Below, piece by piece: positions 1-7,805 of a stretch of DNA of 18,106 nt; position 1 is the first letter of the stretch, and each line of letters starts with the position of its first letter. The notes beneath the pieces are model-generated. The model was not told the origin of the DNA and did not search any database. It worked only from the letters and a program-made list of their open reading frames with translations. The position numbers and the translations under genes are program-made. This stretch comes from Deltaproteobacteria bacterium (GTDB lineage Bacteria; Myxococcota_A; UBA796; UBA2385): the NCBI GenBank assembly GCA_947462115.1, contig CANHON010000037.1, positions 1 to 18,106 of the forward strand, in the 5' to 3' direction.

Positions 1-2658
1 CTGCCCGCCGAGCTCGGCCGGCTCAAGGCCTTGGCCGAGGCCGAGGGCGACGCCGCCTTGTCGCTGCACCTGTGGAGCCTCGAGTCTGAGGCCCGCGAGG
101 CGGTGTCCGACGAGGCGATGATGTTCGGCGACCTCGGCATGGTCGCCGCCGGCCTCGGGGTGATGGAGGCCTGCCTCACCGCTGGCCTCGACCCGCTCGG
201 GCGGCTGGAGCAGCTCGCCGCCTTCAACGCCAAGATCGGCTTTACGCCCGGCCAAGACCTCTGCGCCCTCGCCAAGGCCAGCGCGGAGGAGCCCAATGAC
301 GTGCCGCCGGAGATCTTGCACAGCTTCCAGTCCTCGAGCGTGCTGCGGGTGGACAACCTCAGCCGCTGCTTGATGCACCTCGAGGAGACCCCCGAGGACG
401 AGGGGGTGGCCGACGAGCTGCTCCGCGACGCCCACACGCTCAAAGGCGACGCGCGCCTCGTGGGCCTGATGGACCTCGGCTTCTTGATCCACCGCTTTGA
501 AGACCTGCTGCTCGAGGCCCGCAAGGGCCGGTTCCAGAGCCGGACCCAGGTCGATCTGGGGCTCACCGGCGTCGATCTCATCCACCGGGTCCTGTCCGGT
601 GACCTCACCGAGGAGGTCGCGCCGGCGCTCGGCGCCGACATCGGCCAGTACCTCAAGGCCATCGACGCCGCGCTCAGCGGCCACGGCCAGGGGTTGAGCG
701 CGGCCGGCCAGGCGCCCAAAGCGGCGCACACGCCGACCAAGGCAGCCTCGCCCGCGTCGTCGGCCGCACCCGCGGCACCCGCGCTCCCGCCCGCGCCCGC
801 GAAGGGGCCGTCGGCGGCGCCCAAAGCCGATGCCGGGCCGCCCAAGGCCGAGGCCGCCAAGAAGGACGACGGGAAGCGGCGGGAGTTCTTGCACGTGCCG
901 GTGGACACGGTCGAGCACTTGATCCACCTCTCCGGCGAGCTCACCTTGTGGCAGACCCAGCAAGATCGCGTGGTGGCCGACGTTCGCCGCCTCTCCCACG
1001 ACTGGCGCAGCACCACCCAGCGGCTGCGGGAGGAGGGGCGCATCGACGCCGACGTGGCGGAGAAGCTCGGGGCCCTGGCGCGCGAGCTCGGCGCGCGGGT
1101 GCAGCAGATGCGCGACGACGGCTTCCAGAACGCCCTGCGGCTCACCGAGCTGCAGGACAGCGTCGGCGGCATGCAGCTCGTCGAGGTCCGCACGGTTTTT
1201 GGCAAGTACCCCCGGGCGGTGCGGGCGATGGTGCGCGATCTCGGCAAAGACTGCGCGGTGGAGCTCGAGGGCGTGGAGGTCGCGGTCGACAAGACCGTGC
1301 TCATGCAGATCGAGGACGCGCTGCTGCACCTCGTCCGAAACAGCGTGGACCACGGCATTGAGATGCCCGAGGTCCGCGCGGCCCGCGGCAAGCCGGCCCG
1401 CGGCACCCTCAAGCTCTGCGCCCGCAACAAGGGCTCCTTCGTCGAGGTGGAGATCTCCGACGACGGCGGCGGCATCGACGCGAAGAAGATCGCCGCGCGC
1501 CTCGTGAGCAAGGGCATCCTCACCGCCGACGCGACGGCGGTGATGAGCGAAGATGAGCTGCTGCACCAGATCTTCCGGCCGGGCTTCTCCACCGCCGAGA
1601 CCGTCACCGACATCTCCGGCCGCGGCGTCGGCATGGACGTGGTCAAGCGCCAGATCGACGCGATGGGCGGCTCGGTGCGCATCTTCACCAAGGTGGGCGA
1701 GGGCACCCGGTTCTTGCTGTCGCTGCCGGTCTCGGCCTCGGTGGCCCAGGCGATGGTCTTCCGCCAAGATCAGGGCCTCTACGCCATGCCCTCGGCGATG
1801 ATCGACTCGATGCTGCACGTGATGCCCTCGGCGGTGCAGCGCATCGGCGGCCAGAGCCTGCTCCGCTACGAAGACGAGCTCATCAGCCTCCACGACCTCG
1901 CGGGCGTGCTCGGCTTCCCGGTGCGCCGGGTGAACGAGCCCTTCTGGCGGGTGGTGGTGGTCCGCGCCGGCGACCGTCGGCTGGCCCTGCGGGTGGGCAC
2001 GGTGCTCGGCGAGCGCAAGCTGGTGCAGCAGGCCAGCGACGCCTTCTTGTCGGGCCTCTCCTTGCTCTCGGGCACGGCGCGCATCGAAGGTGGCGAGCTG
2101 GTGTCTGTTCTCAACATCGGCCAGCTCATTCGAAAGGCCGAGGGTGGCCAGTCGGCCGGCATGGTGGGCGCGGCCGCCGAGGTCCACAGCGCCCCGGGCG
2201 TCGCGGGCGCGGGGGCGGAGGGCGCCGATCGCAGCCCCGAGGGTCCGACCGCCGAAGACCCCCGCAAGGCCAGCACCCAGGCGACGGTGCTGGTGGTCGA
2301 GGACTCCGACATCACCCGCCGGATGCTGGTCGGGGCGGTCGGCCGCCTCGGCTACCGGGTGGTCGAGGCGATCAACGGCCGCGACGGCCTCGAGAAGTTT
2401 GAGGCCCACCGGCCGGACCTGCTGCTCACCGACCTGGACATGCCGGTCATGACCGGGATCCAGCTCATCGAGGCCCTCCGCGGCCGGGGAGAGGGCTGCC
2501 CGATGGTGGTCATGACCTCCCGTGAGTCCGAGGAGAGCAAGGCGGAGGCCCTGCGGGTCGGCGCCAGCGCCTACCTGCTCAAGTCCGCCCACAGCGACGC
2601 CAAGCTGTCGCAGGCCTTCTCGATGCTGCTCGGCCGTCGCGCCGAGAGCGCGGCATGA
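1..2658 (+). CDS. cheA: Hybrid chemotaxis histidine kinase (CheA with C-terminal receiver), 5' end outside window
   Basis: Chemotaxis-type kinase that autophosphorylates on a His and passes phosphate to response regulators. The frame is open to the left edge with normal codon use, so the gene starts upstream; residues are counted from the TTG at 31. In order: Hpt domain (about 93-215; HTLKGD with phospho-His135), an Ala/Pro-rich linker (222-280), a dimerisation region (285-385) with a long helical insert, an ATPase domain (N box RNSVDHG with N437; G1 SDDGGG at 476-481; G2 GRGVGMD at 530-536), a CheW-like domain (about 568-705), and a REC domain (751-870; acidic pair E757/D758, phospho-acceptor D801, T829, K851). 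All catalytic boxes look intact. The fused receiver may act as a phosphate sink or a second output. The ATG codons at 118/121 are a possible internal start but would not remove any recognised domain. The stop overlaps cheB by 4 bp, implying coupled translation. The family call is firm; the pathway output is unknown. Confidence 0.95.
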   Translation: MPAELGRLKALAEAEGDAALSLHLWSLESEAREAVSDEAMMFGDLGMVAAGLGVMEACLTAGLDPLGRLEQLAAFNAKIGFTPGQDLCALAKASAEEPNDVPPEILHSFQSSSVLRVDNLSRCLMHLEETPEDEGVADELLRDAHTLKGDARLVGLMDLGFLIHRFEDLLLEARKGRFQSRTQVDLGLTGVDLIHRVLSGDLTEEVAPALGADIGQYLKAIDAALSGHGQGLSAAGQAPKAAHTPTKAASPASSAAPAAPALPPAPAKGPSAAPKADAGPPKAEAAKKDDGKRREFLHVPVDTVEHLIHLSGELTLWQTQQDRVVADVRRLSHDWRSTTQRLREEGRIDADVAEKLGALARELGARVQQMRDDGFQNALRLTELQDSVGGMQLVEVRTVFGKYPRAVRAMVRDLGKDCAVELEGVEVAVDKTVLMQIEDALLHLVRNSVDHGIEMPEVRAARGKPARGTLKLCARNKGSFVEVEISDDGGGIDAKKIAARLVSKGILTADATAVMSEDELLHQIFRPGFSTAETVTDISGRGVGMDVVKRQIDAMGGSVRIFTKVGEGTRFLLSLPVSASVAQAMVFRQDQGLYAMPSAMIDSMLHVMPSAVQRIGGQSLLRYEDELISLHDLAGVLGFPVRRVNEPFWRVVVVRAGDRRLALRVGTVLGERKLVQQASDAFLSGLSLLSGTARIEGGELVSVLNIGQLIRKAEGGQSAGMVGAAAEVHSAPGVAGAGAEGADRSPEGPTAEDPRKASTQATVLVVEDSDITRRMLVGAVGRLGYRVVEAINGRDGLEKFEAHRPDLLLTDLDMPVMTGIQLIEALRGRGEGCPMVVMTSRESEESKAEALRVGASAYLLKSAHSDAKLSQAFSMLLGRRAESAA

Positions 2659-3800
2659 CCGCCGCCCGACGGGTGCTGGTGGTCGACGACAGCCCCGTGG
2701 TGCTCAGCATGGTCGAGGCCGCCCTCCGCGCCCGCCCCTCCCTGGAGGTGGTGGGCGCGGTCGGCTCGGCCGAGGCCGCCATCCGGGGCCTTCACCGCTA
2801 CCGCCCCGATCTGGTGCTGATGGACGCCAACATGCCCGGCATGGACGGCATCGAGGGCACCAAGGCCATCCGCGCCCGCTCCCCGGTGCGGGTGGTGCTG
2901 ATGACCGGCTCCTCGGGGGCCGAGTTCCGGCGTTTTCAGGTGGTTGGCTTGTCCGCCGGCGCCTTCTCGGTGCTCCAGAAGGACGGCGTCAGCGGCCGCG
3001 GCTTCTACGACCAGGTGGAGCGCCTGGCCAGCGAGGGCTGCGGACGGCTGCCGAGCCAACAAAGCGAGGGCTGCGGACGGCTGCCGAGCCAACAACGCGA
3101 GGGCTGCGGCCGGCTGCCGAGCCAACAAGAGGGCCCGGCCCCCGGCGAGGCCCCCCGGATTCAGGAGGCGCCATCGGGGCCCACCCGGGCGCCTGCCCCC
3201 AGCCCATCGCCCACGCGCAGCGCGCGCCCCGCCCCGCGGGTCATCGGCGTGGTCTCCTCGACCGGCGGACCCCAGACCTTGCTCCGGGCGCTCCGGCCCC
3301 TGCCGCGGAGCTTCCCCTGCGCGGTGGTGCTCGTCCAGCACATGTCCGACGGCTTCGACCAGTCCTTCCGCGACATGCTGGCGGCCCACCTGCAGCTGGA
3401 GGTGCGCCTGGCCGAGGACGGCGACCCGCTGGTCGCGGGCCAGCTGCTCGTCGCGGCCCCCGGCGCCCACATGGTCACGGCGGGCGATCGGGTGCGGCTG
3501 GACGCGCGCTCGCCGGCGGAGGCCAACCACAAGCCCTCCGGCAACAAGCTGCTCCACAGCCTCGCGATCAGCCACGGCAAGTCGGCCTGGGGCATCGTGC
3601 TCACCGGCATGGGCGACGACGGGGCGGCCGGCCTGCTGGCCATGCGGCGCGCCGGCTGCCATACCATCGCCCAAGACGCCGCCAGCGCCATCCTCGACGG
3701 CATGCCCAAGCGCGCCCGCGAGCTCGGCGCCGCTGAGGTGGTGCTCGGCGACCTGGAGATCGGGCCCTACTTGCTCCAGCAGGTGCCCGGCCGAAGCTGA
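2655..3800 (+). CDS. cheB: CheB-type protein-glutamate methylesterase/deamidase response regulator
   Basis: Removes methyl groups from chemoreceptor glutamates, resetting receptor sensitivity; activated by phosphotransfer from CheA. The 381-aa protein has a REC domain (residues 5-122; acidic pair D11/D12, phospho-acceptor D57, T84, K109) and a CheB esterase domain (about 193-378). The predicted catalytic triad is Ser202 in SSTGG, His229 in VQHM and Asp322 in GMGDDG. The linker (about 125-192) is long and unusual: three copies of an 11-residue unit (EGCGRLPSQQ plus one variable residue), then a Pro/Ala-rich stretch. The start ATG overlaps the cheA stop (ATGA), so translation is probably coupled. 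A hairpin follows the stop. The only chemoreceptor in the window lies convergently next door and is the obvious candidate substrate, by inference. No CheR is in the window. Confidence 0.95.
   Translation: MTAARRVLVVDDSPVVLSMVEAALRARPSLEVVGAVGSAEAAIRGLHRYRPDLVLMDANMPGMDGIEGTKAIRARSPVRVVLMTGSSGAEFRRFQVVGLSAGAFSVLQKDGVSGRGFYDQVERLASEGCGRLPSQQSEGCGRLPSQQREGCGRLPSQQEGPAPGEAPRIQEAPSGPTRAPAPSPSPTRSARPAPRVIGVVSSTGGPQTLLRALRPLPRSFPCAVVLVQHMSDGFDQSFRDMLAAHLQLEVRLAEDGDPLVAGQLLVAAPGAHMVTAGDRVRLDARSPAEANHKPSGNKLLHSLAISHGKSAWGIVLTGMGDDGAAGLLAMRRAGCHTIAQDAASAILDGMPKRARELGAAEVVLGDLEIGPYLLQQVPGRS
3031..3129 (+). repeat. 3 x 33-bp in-frame tandem repeat in the CheB linker
   Basis: Three head-to-tail 33-bp units start at 3031, 3064 and 3097. 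Each begins gcgagggctgcgg and ends gccgagccaacaa plus one variable base. Units 1 and 2 differ only at the last base; unit 3 also has a c for a at its 14th base. The length is a multiple of three, so copy-number change would keep the frame and alter the REC-esterase linker in 11-residue steps. The near identity suggests recent expansion. Confidence 0.95.
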
Positions 3801-3819
3801 GCGGCGCCCCGACGCGACG

Positions 3820-3851
3820 CGGCCGCGCTCCCTTGGAGGGGGGCGCGGCCG
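3820..3851 (+). terminator. Probable transcription terminator after cheA-cheB
   Basis: CGGCCGCGC (3820-3828) pairs perfectly with GCGCGGCCG (3843-3851). Inner CCC/GGG pairs (3830-3832 with 3839-3841) extend the stem around a short loop. It lies 20 bp after the cheB stop. The following tract (gttgccgttgg) is only moderately T-rich, so efficiency is uncertain. Confidence 0.55.
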
Positions 3852-3912
3852 TTGCCGTTGGGGTGCGGGTTTTGGCCCGATTGGGCGACCGGTTGTTCGA
3901 GCGCTGTTGCCC

Positions 3913-3959
3913 GGCTTGGCCTTGGTTTCGGCCCTGGCTTGGGCCTTGGCTTCGGCGCT
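3913..3959. repeat. Imperfect 23/24-bp direct repeat between convergent cheB and the receptor gene
   Basis: Two adjacent units, 3913-3935 and 3936-3959, share the pattern GGCTTGG-CCTTGG-TTCGGC-CT with a few differences. No gene is seen here; the gap between the convergent stops (3801-4041) otherwise holds only the two hairpins listed. The role is unknown and it may be simple sequence drift. Confidence 0.4.
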
Positions 3960-3966
3960 CGGTCCC

Positions 3967-4009
3967 AAAACGCAGCGCGCCGGCGGGGGCGAGGGCCTCC
4001 ACCGGCGCG
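3967..4009 (-). terminator. Probable rho-independent terminator of the chemoreceptor gene
   Basis: Read on the minus strand, 33 bp after the receptor stop, CGCGCCGG (complement of 4002-4009) pairs with CCGGCGCG (complement of 3976-3983), with partial pairing inside. It is followed by CGCTGCGTTTTGGG, which supplies a short T run (3967-3970). Confidence 0.5.
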
Positions 4010-4041
4010 GCGGGATCAGCGGGCGGCGGGCGCCCCGCGGC

Positions 4042-6642
4042 TCAGGCGGCGTAGCGGGCGCGGCTGTGGCCGTAGCCCTGCGCGGTCGGCGCGGCCGGGG
4101 TCGCGGGGGTGGTCGAGAAGTGCGAGACCACCTGCTGGAAGGTGTCGGACAGGGCCTGGAGCTGCCGACTCGCGCTGACGAGGTCGGTCGAGGCCGAGAC
4201 GGACTTCTGGGCGACCGCGGAGATCTGGTCCATGGCCGTCGTGGACTGCTGGGTGCCCACCTGCTGCTCCTGGATGGCCTCGGCGATGGAGCCGGCCGAC
4301 TCGGTGGTCTGCGTCGAGAGGCGCGAGGTCTGCTCGACCGCCGAGACCGTGGAGTGGGTGGCGCGGCGGATGTCCTCGGTCAAGGCGTCGATGTCCTTGA
4401 GCGAGCCCATGATCTGCTCGGCGAGGCGCTGCATCTGGGTGGCGACGAGGCTAAAGCTGCGGCCGGCCTCGCCCGCCTTGGTGCCCTCCAGCGCCGCGTT
4501 GAGGGCCAGCAGGTCCGACTTGTTGGCGATGTCTTTGATGAAGGACACGATCTCGCCGATGCGCGCCGTGTGGCCGGACAGCTCCCGAATGGCCACCGCC
4601 GTCTGGTTGTTGGTCTTCTGGGCGACCTCGGCGTTGGTGTAGACCGCCGAGGTGGCCGCGGCGATCTCCTTGGCCGAGCTCGACAGGGTGGTGAGGATGC
4701 GCCGGGTCTCCTCGACCGCCGACGCCTGCTCGCTGGCGCCGAGCTGCTGGGTGAGCGCGGCCTCGTGCAGCTGGGCGGCGGTGTTGTTCAGCGACATGGA
4801 GTTGTTTTGGATGTCGCTGACCAAGGTCTGCAGCGACCGCACCATGCGCTCGAAGCTCTCGCCGAGCTCGCCTTCGAGGCGGGTCCGCAGCGACTCGTCC
4901 ACGAGGTTGCCCGCGGCGATGGCGTGGGCTTGGCGGGCCAACATCCGCAAGTTGGCGGTCATCTCGGAGAAGGCCGAGCCGAGCTCGCCGGGGATGCGCT
5001 CGTTGAGGGCCTGGTTGTGCAGGTCACCCTTGGCGATCAGCGTGGCCTGGCCCGCGAGGCGGCGCTGGGTGGCCTCCATCGAGGCGAAGGCGTCGGACAG
5101 CACGCCATGGTTCGACACGTTGCGCTGGGCGCCCTCGGCCTCGGCGGTGGCGGGCTCGCCGCGGGCCACCCGGCCGGCGCGCTCCGCTAGATCGCCCATG
5201 CCGAGCACCAGGTCATTGTAGGCGCCTGCGAGCTGGCCGAGCTCGCCGCCGACCTGCTCGTCCATGGCGTCTTTGGCGCGCTCGCCGCTGGCTAGCGCGC
5301 GCAGGCGGGCGGCGGCGGCGATGATCGGCTGGGCGATGCGGCTGCCGATGAAGAAGGCGAGGGCGAGGGCGGTGAGGATCACCGCCAGCGTGCCCAGCGC
5401 CGCTTGGTTGCGGAAGGAGCGGACGGGCGCGAGGGCCTCTGCCTCGTCAATCTCGCTGACGATGACCCACTGGAGGCCGGGGATCGACAGCGGCCGGTAC
5501 GAGGACATGACCGCTTCGCCGCGGTAGTCGTTGTAGGCGCCGGCGCCCGTCTCCCCGTTCAGCGCGCTCTGCACGCCGCTGGTGCCGATCTTGAGCTGGC
5601 CCACCACCGTCTTGAGGCGCTTGATGTCGTCGATGGCCTCGGCGTTCTCGGAGCCGGCGAGGCCGGCAAAGAACTCTTCGGGGTGCTCGACGAAGAACCG
5701 GGACTCCGTGCGGATGTTCTGGTCGGGGCCGACAATGTAGGCCTCGCCCGTCTCGCCGAGGCCCGACTCCTTCCACCGGCCCTGGTTGGTCATCACCGCG
5801 TCGATCTTGTTGAGCGGGAGCTGGAACACCAGCACGCCGAGGCGCTTGTCGCCGTCGAAGATCGGGGCGGCCACAAAGGAGGCCGGCGCGCCATAAGAGG
5901 CGGCGTAGGGGGCAAAGTCGACCAGGGTCGACTTGCCGGCGGGCAGCTGTCCGGCGCTGCGGAAGGCCGCCGCAAAGTTGGTGTCACTGTAGGGGCCGTT
6001 CACCAAGGAGGTGGCGAAGTCCGCCTCCTTGAACACCGAGTAGATGATCTCGCCGCGGTCGGGATCGATCAAAAAGATGTCGTAGTAGCCAAAGCGGTCG
6101 AGGAAGTCCCGGAAGAAGGGGTGGAACTGGGCGTGGGCCTTGGAGTAGGCCGAGCCGTCCGGCGCCGCGTCCAGCAGGTGCTTGGTGCCCACCGCGTTGG
6201 GGTTGGCGACGAGGTACAGCTCCTGCAGCCGCAAGCCCTGGGGCGTGCCGGGCAGGTAATCCTCGGCCGCCCGGGCCTGCTCGGCCGGCAGGCGGGAGAT
6301 CATGTTCGTCGTATAGTAGCGAGAGAGCTGCTCGGAGGCCGAGGAAGAGGGCGCCGGCAGGCTCTTCCAGCCCGCGGAGAAGGCGCGCATCGCGTCCACC
6401 GCCTCTGGGCTGCCCGACAGGTTCTCCACCTGGTCTACGACGGTGCCGACGTAGCCCTCGATCTGCGCGGCCTTGTGCTCGCGGATGGTCGTCAGCTTGT
6501 CGTACTGCGCCGCTGTGAGCGAGGTTCGGGCCGTCAAATAGCCAAAAACGCTGACGAGGCAGGCGGCGAAGGCCGCTGTGCCGACCAAGGCGACGACCAA
6601 CCGTGACCGAATGCTGAGACCGTTGCTTAGCTTCGCGCTCAT
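4042..6642 (-). CDS. Methyl-accepting chemotaxis protein with periplasmic sensor and HAMP chain
   Basis: Inner-membrane chemoreceptor of 866 aa. TM1 is residues 14-36, followed by a large periplasmic sensor (about 37-410; dCache-like by layout and by the stretch YYDIFLIDPDRGEIIYSVF, 186-204). TM2 is 414-437. Next come three HAMP-like modules, each with a GELG..(F/Y) signature (466, 552 and 591). The helical signalling domain follows (about 610-845), with its hairpin tip around IANKSDLLALNAALEGTKAG (705-724). The tip departs from the usual TNLLALNAAIEAARAG at several residues, so its kinase contact may be divergent. No C-terminal CheR/CheB-tethering pentapeptide is seen (the end is ...SRARYAA). 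The frame is open 39 codons further upstream, but the ATG at 6642 has AGGAG five bases away and an Arg-poor start, so it is preferred. It sits convergent to cheA-cheB, a likely partner. Confidence 0.93.
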   Translation of the reverse strand: MSAKLSNGLSIRSRLVVALVGTAAFAACLVSVFGYLTARTSLTAAQYDKLTTIREHKAAQIEGYVGTVVDQVENLSGSPEAVDAMRAFSAGWKSLPAPSSSASEQLSRYYTTNMISRLPAEQARAAEDYLPGTPQGLRLQELYLVANPNAVGTKHLLDAAPDGSAYSKAHAQFHPFFRDFLDRFGYYDIFLIDPDRGEIIYSVFKEADFATSLVNGPYSDTNFAAAFRSAGQLPAGKSTLVDFAPYAASYGAPASFVAAPIFDGDKRLGVLVFQLPLNKIDAVMTNQGRWKESGLGETGEAYIVGPDQNIRTESRFFVEHPEEFFAGLAGSENAEAIDDIKRLKTVVGQLKIGTSGVQSALNGETGAGAYNDYRGEAVMSSYRPLSIPGLQWVIVSEIDEAEALAPVRSFRNQAALGTLAVILTALALAFFIGSRIAQPIIAAAARLRALASGERAKDAMDEQVGGELGQLAGAYNDLVLGMGDLAERAGRVARGEPATAEAEGAQRNVSNHGVLSDAFASMEATQRRLAGQATLIAKGDLHNQALNERIPGELGSAFSEMTANLRMLARQAHAIAAGNLVDESLRTRLEGELGESFERMVRSLQTLVSDIQNNSMSLNNTAAQLHEAALTQQLGASEQASAVEETRRILTTLSSSAKEIAAATSAVYTNAEVAQKTNNQTAVAIRELSGHTARIGEIVSFIKDIANKSDLLALNAALEGTKAGEAGRSFSLVATQMQRLAEQIMGSLKDIDALTEDIRRATHSTVSAVEQTSRLSTQTTESAGSIAEAIQEQQVGTQQSTTAMDQISAVAQKSVSASTDLVSASRQLQALSDTFQQVVSHFSTTPATPAAPTAQGYGHSRARYAA

Positions 6643-6647
6643 TGGGG

Positions 6648-6652
6648 CTCCT
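6648..6652 (-). promoter_or_regulatory. Shine-Dalgarno that decides the chemoreceptor start
   Basis: AGGAG on the minus strand, five bases before the ATG at 6642. No comparable site precedes the upstream in-frame candidate at 6759, whose extra 39 residues are translated from the 26-bp repeat array. Confidence 0.8.
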
Positions 6653-6720
6653 AATGGGGGACGGGCGCGTCCCTGCCGCGGGCCCATCGGCCTCTGCTGG
6701 CGACCGCTTGAGGAGAAGGG

Positions 6721-6798
6721 GCTCCGGGCGCACAGCGCCCTCCGCCGCTCCGGGCGCACAGCGCCCTCCGCCGCTCCGGGCGCTCAGCGCCCTCCGCC
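6721..6798. repeat. 3 x 26-bp tandem palindrome-bearing repeat
   Basis: Units at 6721-6746, 6747-6772 and 6773-6798. Units 1 and 2 are identical. Each contains GGGCGC-ACA-GCGCCC, a 6-bp perfect inverted repeat; in unit 3 an a-to-t change makes it GGGCGCT-C-AGCGCCC with 7-bp arms. The array lies in the divergent promoter region between the chemoreceptor and the flavoprotein gene, so it would be in the leader of the former or upstream of both. It could be a multi-site operator, a set of RNA hairpins or a REP-like array. There are no spacers, so it is not CRISPR. Confidence 0.95.
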
Positions 6799-6896
6799 GC
6801 ACATGCCGATCGAACAATCGGGCAGGAAGTCCGCACAACAGGGCAGTGCCGGTCGAGCCGCAGCCGAGGCTATAGGCCCGCATCCACGGAGCGACC

Positions 6897-7805
6897 ATGA
6901 ACGAAGCCCAGCCCCTCGACCTCTTGATCATCGGCGGCGGCCCCGCCGGCCTGTCCGCCGCCCTCTACGCCGGCCGCGCCCGCCGGCGGGTGTGCGTGGT
7001 GGACGCCGGGCAGCCCCGTCACGCCGTCTCGGCCGCGGTGCACAACCTCATCGGCCTCGAGGGCGTCGCGCCCGCCGAGCTGCGGCGGCGGGCCTGGTCC
7101 GACCTCGCGCCCTACGACGTGCAGCGGCAGGAGGGGCAGGTCCTCGGCCTCAGCTACGACGGCGCGCTGTGGACCGCCGCGCTCGCCGGGGGCAGCCTGC
7201 GCGCCCATGCCGTGCTGTTGGCCGTCGGGGTCGTCGATCTGCTCCCGGACTGGCCGGGCCTCGACGCCACCTGGGGCCGCTCGGTGCACGTCTGCCCGTT
7301 CTGCCACGGCTGGGAGCAGCGCGACCGACCGCTGATGGCCTATGGCCAGGGCGATCACCTCGTGCCCTTCGCCACCATGCTCAGCGCCTGGAGCCGCGAC
7401 CTCGTGGTGCTCACCGGCGACGCCCCACTGCCCGAGGCCGAAGCGGAGGGCCTGCGGGCCCGGGGGGTGGTGCTGCGCGCCGGTCACCCCACCGCGCTTG
7501 AGCACGAGAATGGCGCGCTCACCGGTGTTCACCTCGATGACGGCACGCTGCTGCCCCGCAGCGCCCTGTTCCTCGGCGTGCGCCAGCGCCAGACCGCGCT
7601 CGTCCGCGGCCTCGGCCTCGAGGCGGTGCCCAGCCCGGTCAACGAAGACGGGGACGTGAAGGTCGACGGAACCGGCCGCACCAACCTGCCGATGCTCTGG
7701 GCCGCCGGCGACCTGTGCAGCCGCATGCAGCAGGTCTCGGCCGCCATCGCCGCGGGCGGGGTCTGCGGCGCGATGATCCACGCCACCCTGTCGATGCGCC
7801 CATGA
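6897..7805 (+). CDS. Thioredoxin reductase-like FAD-dependent oxidoreductase (GliT-like, CPFC)
   Basis: Predicted cytosolic flavoprotein dithiol oxidoreductase, 302 aa. The N-terminal FAD-binding motif is IIGGGPAGLSAAL (11-23) with an acidic residue at strand 2 (VVDAG, 34-38). The redox-active pair is C133/C136 in CPFCHGWE. The C-terminal FAD motif is AAGDL..RMQQVSAAIAAG (269-288). The CPFCHGWE form is typical of the small-molecule disulfide oxidase/TrxR-like group that includes GliT, rather than canonical bacterial TrxB (CATCDG). The second dinucleotide motif is degenerate (YGQGDHLVPFAT instead of GGGxSA) and no HRRxxxR NADPH-phosphate motif is visible, so NADPH may not be the partner. The start ATG has GGAG five bases upstream and a TATAGG element about 20 bp upstream. 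The stop overlaps the AraC gene by 4 bp. Its substrate is unknown. Confidence 0.85.
   Translation: MNEAQPLDLLIIGGGPAGLSAALYAGRARRRVCVVDAGQPRHAVSAAVHNLIGLEGVAPAELRRRAWSDLAPYDVQRQEGQVLGLSYDGALWTAALAGGSLRAHAVLLAVGVVDLLPDWPGLDATWGRSVHVCPFCHGWEQRDRPLMAYGQGDHLVPFATMLSAWSRDLVVLTGDAPLPEAEAEGLRARGVVLRAGHPTALEHENGALTGVHLDDGTLLPRSALFLGVRQRQTALVRGLGLEAVPSPVNEDGDVKVDGTGRTNLPMLWAAGDLCSRMQQVSAAIAAGGVCGAMIHATLSMRP

Noticed and set aside
118..123. Start of the hybrid kinase at the tandem ATG codons
   Set aside because: The upstream frame to the window edge has the same codon use and no stop, so a start outside the window is more likely, though not proven.
2571..3968. 465-codon minus-strand frame antisense to cheB
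   Set aside because: It has no recognisable domain and its repeats are the mirror of the cheB linker repeat.
5404..6606. 400-codon plus-strand frame antisense to the chemoreceptor
   Set aside because: Composition is Val/Gly/Ala/Arg-rich with no domain, and the opposite strand encodes a clear receptor.
6643..6759. 39-codon N-terminal extension of the chemoreceptor
   Set aside because: It is translated from the 26-bp repeat array, would place Arg-rich residues before TM1, and lacks a ribosome site; AGGAG precedes the ATG at 6642.
6721..6798. CRISPR-like array
   Set aside because: The 26-bp units are directly abutting with no spacers and no cas genes are in the window; the same holds for the 33-bp units at 3031-3129.
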